Below, in pieces: positions 1 through 5,940 of a stretch of 6,158 bases of DNA. A program made the translations under genes and the position numbers. The stretch is from Chloroflexota bacterium. Its GTDB lineage: Bacteria > Chloroflexota > Dehalococcoidia > Dehalococcoidales > RBG-16-60-22. The notes beneath the pieces are model-generated. The model saw nothing but the letters and a program-made list of their open reading frames with translations, was not told the origin of the DNA and did no database searches. The stretch spans positions 1-6,158 of the forward strand of contig JANYKH010000015.1 in assembly GCA_025358235.1 (NCBI GenBank), in the 5' to 3' direction. Position 1 is the first letter of the stretch. Each line of letters begins with the position of its first letter.

Positions 1-839
1 TAGAAAAGATAAGCGGCGTAGCGCCCCCACACCGCGCCTGGGAACTCCGGACGATTCTTCTGGAATTGGAACGAATTTATTCCCACCTTGGTGATATGGC
101 GGGCATGGTCACTGACGTGGCTTACCCCGTGGGGGCTAGTCGGTTGATGATGATGCGGGAAGAGATTTTCCGTCAGAACCAGCAGCTTACCGGTTCCCGT
201 TTTTTTAAAGATATTGTCGCTATCGGGGGTATGAAGCGGGATATCCCCACCGCCTCCATCGGCGAACTCTTGACGTATTTCAAAGGGTTCCCCGGACGGT
301 TTAAAGAGGCACTGGACCTAGTGCATCACTCGCCATGGGTCGTTGATCGCTTTGAGACCACCGGCGTCATTAAGGGCAGCCTGGTTCAATTGTTGCACTT
401 GACGGGACCTGCCGGGCGTGGGTCGGGACTTGCCGCGGATAACCGCCTCGATCATCCCTATGGGATTTATCCTCATACCTCGATTAATAGTTGCGTTCTG
501 CCCAAGGGCGATGTACTGAGCCGGTTTGAAGTTAAGGCCGCGGAAATTCTTGATTCAATCAGGATGATTGAGGAAATTGCGGCTAAAATGAAGGAAGGTC
601 CGGTGAATTGCCCGGTTGACATAAAGAACGGCTATTCTATTTCCGTGTTGGAAGCGCCGCGTGGACAAAACATGCACTGGGTTTATATCAAACACGGCAT
701 TGTCCAGCGCTATAAAGTGAGGACTGCCTCCTTTTGCAACTGGCGGGCTATTGAGCACGCCGTTCTCGGCAATATCGTGCCGGACTTTCCCTTGATCAAT
801 AAAAGCCTGAATCTGTCTTATGCGGGGACTGATCTTTAA
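1..839 (+). CDS. Complex I 49 kDa-like / group 4 [NiFe]-hydrogenase-like large subunit, metal site lost (5' partial)
   Basis: The reading frame is open from codon 3-5 and enters from beyond the window. A TTG at 66 lies inside the conserved stretch P-x-RA-x-ELR...ELERIYSHLGD, so it is not the start. The visible 278 residues match the C-terminal part of the NuoD/HycE/HyfG/EchE family: RA..LR and ELERIYSHL near the left edge, a GPAGRGSG..AD.R.DHPYGIY block (about 378-470), GDVLSRFEVKAAEILDSI, then EAPRG (651-665) and FPLINKS near the end. Where true group 4 hydrogenases have DPCxxC, this protein reads NLSYAG (810-827), so both cysteines are replaced (Ser and Gly). The N-terminal CxxC would lie just upstream, outside the window. 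The family works at the cytoplasmic face of a membrane complex that couples redox chemistry to ion pumping. Loss of the NiFe ligands places this one with the Ehr (energy-converting hydrogenase-related) type. The substrate is unknown. It overlaps the small-subunit gene by 1 nt (TAATG). Confidence 0.88.
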   Translation, partial: EKISGVAPPHRAWELRTILLELERIYSHLGDMAGMVTDVAYPVGASRLMMMREEIFRQNQQLTGSRFFKDIVAIGGMKRDIPTASIGELLTYFKGFPGRFKEALDLVHHSPWVVDRFETTGVIKGSLVQLLHLTGPAGRGSGLAADNRLDHPYGIYPHTSINSCVLPKGDVLSRFEVKAAEILDSIRMIEEIAAKMKEGPVNCPVDIKNGYSISVLEAPRGQNMHWVYIKHGIVQRYKVRTASFCNWRAIEHAVLGNIVPDFPLINKSLNLSYAGTDL

Positions 840-1357
840 TGTTGAACGAATTTGCGGCCATCTGGCGTAAAAAGCCGGCGGATAATTTTACCGATAAAGA
901 CTTTGAATCGATTGGACTCGAACTGAAGACGCACATTAACAGCATCTTCGGGCGCAGTCTGTCAATTAGGGAAGTTGATTCCGGCAGCGATAACGCCGCG
1001 GAAATAGAATTGGTCAACCTCGGCTCGCCTTATTATGACATCGAGCGGTTCGGCGTTTCGTTCGTTGCATCCCCCCGACACGCGGACGTAATGGTCATTA
1101 CCGGGGCCGTGACGCATAACATGGAAATAGCCGTGCGTAAGACTTATGAAGCCATGCCGGCACCCCGCCTGGTCGTTGCTGTCGGCGATGACGCCTGTGA
1201 CGGCGGTATCTGGAAAAATACCTATGCGGTCAACGGCGGCGCGGATAAAGTGATTCCTGTCGATGTGAAGATTCCCGGCAACCCCCCCACCCCCCGTGAG
1301 ATTATGCTCGGCCTTCTGGTTTTAATGAAAGAACTGCGGAAAAAGCAAGTTAAATAG
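839..1357 (+). CDS. Complex I 20 kDa-like / hydrogenase small subunit lacking all four Fe-S cysteines
   Basis: This 172-residue protein is of the NuoB/HyfI/EchC type, normally the carrier of the 4Fe-4S cluster (N2 in complex I) next to the large subunit. The fold signature is intact: YYDIERFGVSFVASPRHADV, VITGAVTHNM, YEAMPAPRLVVAVG, DKVIPVDVKIPG.PPTP. The four ligand positions are all changed. The GSCNGC motif reads GSDNAA (Asp51, Ala54), the Cys of GAC.CSGG reads Asp118, and the Cys of PGCPP reads Asn148. Cys120 remains but sits at a position that is not normally a ligand. The flanking sequence shows no sign of frameshift or decay. The ATG overlaps the upstream stop (TAATG), so translation is probably coupled. 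It follows the large subunit directly, with no HycF/HyfH-type ferredoxin gene between. The protein is probably structural in an Ehr-like complex; its function is unknown. Confidence 0.85.
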   Translation: MLNEFAAIWRKKPADNFTDKDFESIGLELKTHINSIFGRSLSIREVDSGSDNAAEIELVNLGSPYYDIERFGVSFVASPRHADVMVITGAVTHNMEIAVRKTYEAMPAPRLVVAVGDDACDGGIWKNTYAVNGGADKVIPVDVKIPGNPPTPREIMLGLLVLMKELRKKQVK

Positions 1358-1358
1358 A

Positions 1359-2549
1359 CTATTTTGTCCGGCCCGCCACATACCCGGATGCCCATGCCCA
1401 TGCTAGGTTATAACCGCCCCGCTTCCCGTTCACATCCAGGATTTCCCCCGCGAAGTAAACTCCTTTCTTCAGCTTCGATTCCAGCGTTACCGGGTTCACT
1501 CCGCTTACGTTAATGCCGCCGCTCGTAAACTCCGCCTCGTTCCAGCCCCTTGTGCCGGAGACCCTAAACCTTCTTGCTTTTAATTGGCTGACTGCTGCAT
1601 TAAGGTCACCCTTTACAAACAGACTTTTCAACGCCGTGGCAAACTTGTTCGGTAAAAGCCCTACCAGCATTTCTTCCGTCGGGATATTCCTCTGCTTCCG
1701 CTTTTCCAGTTCCGCCTTCAATGAATTTGGGGACATAAAGGGGATCAGATCAATTTCTAACATTACATCCGGGTTATGAATGGCTCGATTCAAAGCAATG
1801 GAAATGTCCTCGCTCACATCGATACCGCAAGTCCCGGATAATCCATACTTGGTAAATAGCAGTTCGCCGGGTACTTCCAGCCCGGTTTGCCCGTTGATAA
1901 CGCTTCTGGCTGCGGCATTTATTCGCTGGCCTTGCAGCAAAGTACAGAGGGGGTCCTTCACGACCAGAGGAACGGCACTGGGCACCGGTTCAACGATAAC
2001 ATGTCCCATCGCTTTAACGATGCCGTAAACGCTCCCGTCTGACCCGAGTGCGGGGTAGCTTTTGCCACCCCCCGTTACCACCACCGCGTTGCATTTGAGT
2101 TTTTTACCGGATTTGGAATTAACGACTATCTTGCTTCCGGCAAAATCTATAACGTTACATTCAAAATTGAACTCCACCGGCACATCCAGTCGCTTCAATT
2201 CCATTTCGAGCACCTTCAAGACGGAAGCAGCCTGGTTGGTGGCAGGGAATATCCGACCGTCTTTGGAGACAGTTTCCAGCCCGAGTTCCTTAAAAAACCC
2301 CAATATTTCCAGCTTGCCGAATTGTTTATAAATGGATTTAACCAGCGGCTGCGCCGCGGTATTGTAAAATGTCTCATCAAGGTCATTGTTGGCCAGGTTG
2401 CAGCGGCCGTTGCCGGTGGCGAGTATCTTCTTCCCCAGGTAAGCAGTCTTCTCGCAGATAACTACCTTATTTCCCAGGCGCGCTGCGCTGATCGCTGCGC
2501 AAATACCTGCCGCCCCGCCCCCGACCACAACCGTATTAAAGTCTGACAT
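1359..2549 (-). CDS. YhiN/HI0933-family FAD-dependent oxidoreductase (BaiN-like)
   Basis: A complete 396-residue flavoprotein, the usual length for the family. The N-terminus has a Rossmann dinucleotide motif (GGGAAG, residues 10-15) and an acidic E33 at the end of beta-2. The family signature LGKKILATGNGRCNLAN follows at 38-54. Further family blocks are GRIFPATNQAASVL (98-111), TGGGKSYPALGSDGS (159-173), and the C-terminal TSGGI...GVYFAGEILDVNG..GGYNLAWAWASG..AG (342-393), which closes the FAD site. It should bind FAD in the cytoplasm. The physiological substrate is not settled for most members: relatives are annotated as BaiN (bile acid flavin reductase) or aminoacetone oxidase-like, and neither name is justified here. 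The start ATG has a modest AGGAAA-like ribosome site about 10 nt upstream. The gene converges on the complex operon with 1 nt between stops, so any terminator for either unit must lie inside the opposing gene. It is divergent from the secreted-protein gene at 2717. Confidence 0.9.
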   Translation of the reverse strand: MSDFNTVVVGGGAAGICAAISAARLGNKVVICEKTAYLGKKILATGNGRCNLANNDLDETFYNTAAQPLVKSIYKQFGKLEILGFFKELGLETVSKDGRIFPATNQAASVLKVLEMELKRLDVPVEFNFECNVIDFAGSKIVVNSKSGKKLKCNAVVVTGGGKSYPALGSDGSVYGIVKAMGHVIVEPVPSAVPLVVKDPLCTLLQGQRINAAARSVINGQTGLEVPGELLFTKYGLSGTCGIDVSEDISIALNRAIHNPDVMLEIDLIPFMSPNSLKAELEKRKQRNIPTEEMLVGLLPNKFATALKSLFVKGDLNAAVSQLKARRFRVSGTRGWNEAEFTSGGINVSGVNPVTLESKLKKGVYFAGEILDVNGKRGGYNLAWAWASGYVAGRTK

Positions 2550-2604
2550 TCAGTCTATTTCCTATTGTAACTCATTGTGATCATGATAACGGAACGGTAT
2601 TAAA

Positions 2605-2659
2605 TACTCCAGAACTTATCCATATGAACTCTACATTCCCTCCATATTTCCTCCACATT
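2605..2659 (+). promoter_or_regulatory. Tandem 11-bp repeats, candidate response-regulator binding array
   Basis: Consecutive 11-bp units fit the consensus nnCTCYAYATT. They are TACTCCAGAAC (2605), TTATCCATATG (2616), AACTCTACATT (2627), CCCTCCATATT (2638) and TCCTCCACATT (2649). The last three match best and the first two are degenerate. The 11-bp period is one helical turn, typical of direct-repeat sites for OmpR-family regulators, one of which is encoded at 3355-4041. The array ends where the -35 element of the 2717 gene should be. Binding by that regulator is inference. Confidence 0.45.
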
Positions 2660-2664
2660 GTTAT

Positions 2665-2670
2665 TCTAAT
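2665..2670 (+). promoter_or_regulatory. Candidate -10 box (TCTAAT) for the secreted-protein gene
   Basis: TCTAAT matches the sigma-70 -10 consensus at five of six positions; an overlapping TAATAT at 2667 is an alternative. No good -35 is seen about 17 nt upstream, where the 11-bp repeat array lies instead. That arrangement is expected of an activator-dependent promoter. Transcription would begin near 2677, leaving a leader of about 40 nt. Confidence 0.35.
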
Positions 2671-2704
2671 ATGAGATTAAGGTCGAAGTGGAAAAATAAT
2701 AGTT

Positions 2705-2710
2705 GGAGGA
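2705..2710 (+). promoter_or_regulatory. Strong ribosome binding site (GGAGGA)
   Basis: GGAGGA lies 6 nt before the ATG at 2717. It is the clearest Shine-Dalgarno sequence in the window and fixes the start of the secreted-protein gene. It suggests high expression, in contrast to the regulator, PRC-barrel and YihY genes, which have poor or absent sites. Confidence 0.75.
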
Positions 2711-2716
2711 TATGAA

Positions 2717-3259
2717 ATGAATAAGAATCTAAAATGGTTAGCACTCGGATTAGCAACAACTACTGTAATAGCACTGGGCATCAGCGCCGGTTTCGCCGCG
2801 GCTGCGGGTCCCACTCCCACCCCCGTTACTGCCAATTGTGAAGTCGGTGGTGGACAGTTCAGGTTTGGCGGCGCTCTGGTTGACGATGTAGTTACCAAGC
2901 TTCTCGGCATGACCGAGGCCCAGATTAAGGACCTTCGGCAGCAGGGCCAGAGCCTGGTACAGATCGCCGCTACCAAAAATGTAACCGAAAAACAATTGGT
3001 TGACGCTATGATGGCATATAAGAAGACCGCTGTACAGAGCCGGGTTACCGCCGGGACCATCACTCAGGACCAGGCGAACCTGATCCTTAAACAGATGGAA
3101 GAACAGACCACTGCAGTGGTTAATCGCACCGGAATCGGGCCCATGGGCAACGGCGGAGCCGGATGCGCCGGTTGCGGAGCAGCCGGAACCAACACCCGCG
3201 GACCCGGCGCCGGTGGGCAGGGTATGAGGGGTGGGAGCATGATGCGGGGCGCCCGCTAA
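2717..3259 (+). CDS. Secreted small helical protein with Gly/Met-rich CxxC tail
   Basis: 180 residues. Residues 1-30 form a signal peptide (K4/K7 then a hydrophobic run ending GFAAAA), so the product is exported. After a Thr/Pro linker, residues 55-137 are predicted helical. They hold the pattern LLGMT..QI..LR..GQSLVQIAA.K.VTEKQLVDAMM followed by VTAGTITQDQANLILKQMEEQ, which resembles small secreted helical proteins of the DUF2680 kind (a resemblance by eye only). The tail (138-180) is Gly-rich with a CAGC pair (Cys150, Cys153) and ends RGPGAGGQGMRGGSMM; Cys41 is the only other cysteine. Met, Cys and Gly enrichment suggests metal binding or a disordered tail. It sits directly upstream of a two-component pair, separated by a terminator, and is probably a target of that system. 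The tail closely resembles a stretch in the kinase's extracellular loop. No specific function is recognised. Confidence 0.8.
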   Translation: MNKNLKWLALGLATTTVIALGISAGFAAAAGPTPTPVTANCEVGGGQFRFGGALVDDVVTKLLGMTEAQIKDLRQQGQSLVQIAATKNVTEKQLVDAMMAYKKTAVQSRVTAGTITQDQANLILKQMEEQTTAVVNRTGIGPMGNGGAGCAGCGAAGTNTRGPGAGGQGMRGGSMMRGAR

Positions 3260-3285
3260 TATCAAAATCCTAATTCGACCTATGA

Positions 3286-3317
3286 AGGAGGGCTGGCGGT
3301 TTGCCAGCCTTCTTCTT
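3286..3317 (+). terminator. Rho-independent terminator after the secreted-protein gene
   Basis: A stem of 12 pairs is formed by 3286-3297 with 3303-3314, with two G-T pairs and a GGCTGGC/GCCAGCC core. The loop is GGTTT and a T-rich run TTCTTCTTATCTATT follows. It lies 26 nt after the stop codon and 40 nt before the regulator start. It should uncouple the abundant secreted protein from the regulator, or attenuate read-through into it. Confidence 0.75.
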
Positions 3318-3354
3318 ATCTATTAGTATTAGGGCAGGGTGTAAGTGTATTTAT

Positions 3355-4041
3355 ATGATGAACGGCAGGATTTTGGCGGTAGTCGACGAAAAGAAAATCG
3401 TCGAAATCGTTAAGGCCTACCTTGAACGGGATGGCTTCAAGGTCCTGGAGGCTTATGACGGCAAGTCTGCCCTGGAATTGGCTAGAAAGGAACACCCTGA
3501 CCTGGTTATTCTTGACCTTATGCTGCCGGAAATGAGCGGGTGGGACGTTTGCCGCGCTCTTCGGGCAGACTCGGATATACCTATAATTATGCTTACTGCC
3601 CGTGATGATTCCACGGATAAAATAGTCGGTCTGGAAATCGGTGCAGATGATTATATCGGTAAACCGTTTGACCCCAAGGAAGTCGTTTCAAGGGTTAAGG
3701 CGGTACTCAGACGCTCTTCCTCCAAGAACAAGTCAAAATCGATACGTCTGGAAGATATTCTTATTGACCTTGATAAACGGCGGGTAGAACGCTTCGGAGT
3801 AGAAATTAAACTCACCGCAGTGGAATTCGATCTCCTAAAAATTCTGGCTGAGAATCCGGGGCGGGTATTTAGCCGTATGCAGCTTCTGGATAAATTACAG
3901 GGCGAAGCCTACGAAGCTTATGAACGGACCATAGATAGCCACATCAAGAATTTGCGTAAGAAAATTGAAGCCGATTCTGATCACCCGCATTATATCCTGA
4001 CAGTTTATGGCGTCGGTTACAAAATGGGAGAACATTCTTGA
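3355..4041 (+). CDS. OmpR/PhoB-family response regulator
   Basis: 228 residues from the ATG at 3355 (a second ATG follows at 3358). The frame is open back to a TTG at 3301, but that codon lies in the terminator loop and its translation has no family similarity. The receiver domain (about 5-120) has phospho-acceptor Asp54 (VILDLMLPEMSG), Thr81 (MLTARDD) and Lys103 (GKPF). The acidic pair normally read as DDE is VDE here (Val10-Asp11), so one of the two Mg-site acids is missing. The C-terminal winged-helix DNA-binding domain (about 128-225) has LTAVEFDLLKILAENPGRVFSR, ERTIDSHIKNLRKKIE and YILTVYGVGYKM. No good ribosome site is seen; the nearest AGGG is about 15 nt upstream. The stop overlaps the kinase start (TGATG). 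It probably controls its own operon and the secreted-protein gene. Confidence 0.9.
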   Translation: MMNGRILAVVDEKKIVEIVKAYLERDGFKVLEAYDGKSALELARKEHPDLVILDLMLPEMSGWDVCRALRADSDIPIIMLTARDDSTDKIVGLEIGADDYIGKPFDPKEVVSRVKAVLRRSSSKNKSKSIRLEDILIDLDKRRVERFGVEIKLTAVEFDLLKILAENPGRVFSRMQLLDKLQGEAYEAYERTIDSHIKNLRKKIEADSDHPHYILTVYGVGYKMGEHS

Positions 4042-5438
4042 TGCGGAGTCTTTACTGGAAACTTAGCGGCGCTCTTCTCCTCGTGGTCTTGATCTCTGTC
4101 GGGGTGATGGCTTATGTTGTCAACGTCGGCACCACGCGGGAGTTTCGTTCCTATGTCCAGCAGGGCGCGACATTTTTTGTTCGCAGTGTGGCGGACAACT
4201 TAGCCCAGTATTATGATGTTAACCGTAGTTGGTCCGGGGTGGATGATTTTCTTAATTCTCTTCTCAGGTCATCTAATGACCGCCTCGTTGTGGTTGATAA
4301 CTCCGGGGTCATCGTTGCGGATACCGGTAAAACATGGGTTGGCCGTAAATCTGCGGAAGTCGGTCTTACCAACAGCACTCCCGTTGTTTCCAACGGGCAG
4401 CCTGAGGGGTCGGTCTTTCTGTTGACCACCGGTGGTACGGGGATGGGGATGATGGGGGGGAGGGGTCCGGGTGCAGGCGCGGGGCAAGGCCAGATGATGT
4501 TGACCACCCCGGAACAGGATTTTCAATCCGGCATATTTCGTTACCTTCTGATCGCCGGGCTTATCGCAGCCGCGGCAGCCATTCTGCTGGGATTACTCCT
4601 TACCAGACAGATTTTGAAACCGGTAAAAGCCCTCACCGCCGGTGCCAGCCGGATAGCCAGGGGCGAATTGAATTACCGCACCCAGGTTAAATCCAGGGAC
4701 GAAATCGGCGTCCTGGCAAGCTCTTTCAATACTATGGCTTTAGGTCTGGAACGCAGCGAGGAGTCACGCCGTCGACTAAACGCTGACATCGCCCATGAGT
4801 TGCGAACACCGCTGACCATCATTGAAGGAACCGTTGATGGTATCCTTGATGGCGTGTTTCAGCCGGATAAATTTCGTTTGAATGCCATTAAAGAACAAAC
4901 AGCCCTGCTCACCCGTTTGATTAACGATCTGCGTGTATTATCAACCGCGGAATCGGGCCAATTGAAACTGGAATTGAAACCGGCGGATTTAGTGGACCTT
5001 GTCAGGCGGAAATTTAATCAGGTAGAACCTCAGGCCAAGGCCAGGGGAATACAACTGGAGGTGATTTCGCCCGCTGTCACGCTCAAAGCCCGGGTGGATT
5101 CATCCAGGTTGGAACAGGTCTTGGCTAATTTAAATAACAATGCGCTTCGTCATACTTCTCCGGGTGGTAAAATCACCGCCACGGTGAAGGCCGTACCTGA
5201 AGCCAAGAGCGTCATCATATCTATCAGAGACACCGGAGAAGGTATACCTGCGGAAAGCCTCCCCCACATTTTCGAACGCTTTTATAGTGTTGATGGTGCC
5301 CGTTCCCGCAGCGATGGCGGCACCGGTCTTGGCCTGGCTATCGTTAAACAGATGGTGGAAGCACACAGTGGAAGTGTGCGCGTCGAGAGCGAACAGGGTA
5401 AAGGTACAGCATTCTTTATTACTTTGCCTTTGACATAA
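4041..5438 (+). CDS. Membrane sensor histidine kinase (HAMP, HisKA, HATPase) with Gly/Met-rich sensor insert
   Basis: 465 residues from the ATG at 4041, which overlaps the regulator stop. A TTG at 4038 is an alternative and is better spaced from GGGAG at 4025. Order: TM1 (about 12-29), extracellular sensor (30-165), TM2 (166-188), HAMP (about 189-240), HisKA with AHELRTP (phospho-acceptor His252), N-box VLANLNNNALRHT, G1 DTGEGIP (397-403), F-box FERFYSV, G2 GGTGLGLAI (426-434). All catalytic motifs are intact. The sensor holds a Cache-like strand pattern, RLVVVDNSGVIVAD (81-94), and then an unusual insert (130-153) of Gly and Met ending RGPGAGAGQGQMM. It should autophosphorylate and pass phosphate to the neighbouring regulator. 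The signal is unknown: the Met-rich loop hints at a soft metal, or at recognition of the secreted protein with the matching tail. Both are inference. Confidence 0.92.
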   Translation: MRSLYWKLSGALLLVVLISVGVMAYVVNVGTTREFRSYVQQGATFFVRSVADNLAQYYDVNRSWSGVDDFLNSLLRSSNDRLVVVDNSGVIVADTGKTWVGRKSAEVGLTNSTPVVSNGQPEGSVFLLTTGGTGMGMMGGRGPGAGAGQGQMMLTTPEQDFQSGIFRYLLIAGLIAAAAAILLGLLLTRQILKPVKALTAGASRIARGELNYRTQVKSRDEIGVLASSFNTMALGLERSEESRRRLNADIAHELRTPLTIIEGTVDGILDGVFQPDKFRLNAIKEQTALLTRLINDLRVLSTAESGQLKLELKPADLVDLVRRKFNQVEPQAKARGIQLEVISPAVTLKARVDSSRLEQVLANLNNNALRHTSPGGKITATVKAVPEAKSVIISIRDTGEGIPAESLPHIFERFYSVDGARSRSDGGTGLGLAIVKQMVEAHSGSVRVESEQGKGTAFFITLPLT

Positions 5439-5460
5439 TATTGTCGTTCGCTGACTCATA

Positions 5461-5490
5461 TTAATACAGTTTCCTATTCCGCGGTATAAT
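5461..5490 (+). promoter_or_regulatory. Sigma-70-type promoter of the PRC-barrel gene, likely leaderless
   Basis: A perfect TATAAT lies at 5485-5490, with TTAATA (four of six to TTGACA) at 5461-5466 and an 18-nt spacer. Transcription should start near 5497, while the ATG is at 5500. The mRNA therefore has almost no leader, and no Shine-Dalgarno sequence is present. Confidence 0.6.
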
Positions 5491-5499
5491 GCGATAGTA

Positions 5500-5901
5500 A
5501 TGAACAACGAGAATACCAACCCTTTAAAACCCGTCAAACACAGCGTTGCTATAGGGGTTAATATCAGGCAGACATCCGGTAAATATGGCATTGACCCCAC
5601 CAGAGTTACCGCGACAGCTTTGATCGGGAGAACCGTAAAAAGTATCCCCGGTGATAAACAACTTGGGGTAATTCAGGAGATTGTCTTTGACCTGACTACC
5701 GGCGCTGTCAGATATGTTGTGCTGGCTGTTGGCGGTTTCGCCGGCATCGGGGATAAGTTTTTCGCCGTGCCCCTGGAAGCATTGACCTTCGATCCTGGAC
5801 AGAAGGAATTCTACCTGAAGATAGACAAGCAGATTCTAACAAAATCACCTGGATTTGATAAAACCGATTGGCCACTCTCCCCACACTGGCCCCCGGTCTG
5901 A
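5500..5901 (+). CDS. PRC-barrel domain protein
   Basis: 133 residues. Residues 39-120 form a PRC-barrel, a small beta-barrel fold found in photosynthetic reaction centre H subunits, RimM and many stress- or membrane-associated proteins: ALIGRTVKSIPGDKQLGVIQEIVFDLTTGAVRYVVL, then GGFAGIGDKFFAVPLEAL and ILTKSPGFDKTDWP. The GGF.GIGDKFFAVP stretch and the closing PGFD..WP are typical of the single-domain bacterial members. No signal peptide or membrane segment is seen, so it is probably cytoplasmic. Residues 1-38 are polar and not recognised. It has its own promoter with the start codon almost at the transcription start. The YihY/BrkB-like gene follows 4 nt later, so the two are likely co-transcribed. 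Its biochemical role is unknown. Confidence 0.85.
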   Translation: MNNENTNPLKPVKHSVAIGVNIRQTSGKYGIDPTRVTATALIGRTVKSIPGDKQLGVIQEIVFDLTTGAVRYVVLAVGGFAGIGDKFFAVPLEALTFDPGQKEFYLKIDKQILTKSPGFDKTDWPLSPHWPPV

Positions 5902-5940
5902 TAAAATGCTTGAACATATAATTCCAGATCTGAACCAGGT
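5890..5940 (+). repeat. Left arm of a perfect 51-bp inverted repeat
   Basis: This segment spans the last codons of the PRC-barrel gene and the first codons of the YihY/BrkB-like gene. It is an exact reverse complement of 6108-6158, with a 167-nt spacer. The pairing stops at 5941/6107. On the outer side it may continue beyond the window. Confidence 0.95.

Noticed and set aside
66..68. TTG as the start of the large-subunit gene
   Set aside because: The frame is open upstream to the window edge and the preceding codons encode the conserved P-x-RA-x-ELR segment; the gene is simply cut by the window.
1280..1296. C-rich run as a possible phase-variable tract in the small-subunit gene
   Set aside because: The run is interrupted (CCCCCCC A CCCCCC) and encodes the conserved PP.P segment after the ligand position; the frame is intact.
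2570..2590. Possible operator palindrome around TGATCA between the divergent genes
   Set aside because: Only a 6-bp palindrome and short TCAT/ATGA arms; no match to an FNR or CRP site beyond chance.
2750..3265. Long minus-strand open frames antisense to the secreted-protein gene
   Set aside because: They arise from the GC-rich, Gly-rich coding sequence; the plus strand has a signal peptide, a strong ribosome site and a terminator.
3301..3354. TTG at 3301 as the start of the response regulator
   Set aside because: It lies in the loop of a terminator hairpin and the extra 18 residues have no receiver-domain similarity; ATG 3355 begins just before beta-1.
4211..4526. Pro/His-rich minus-strand frames over the kinase sensor region
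   Set aside because: They are the antisense of the Gly/Met-rich loop, inside a well-supported kinase gene.
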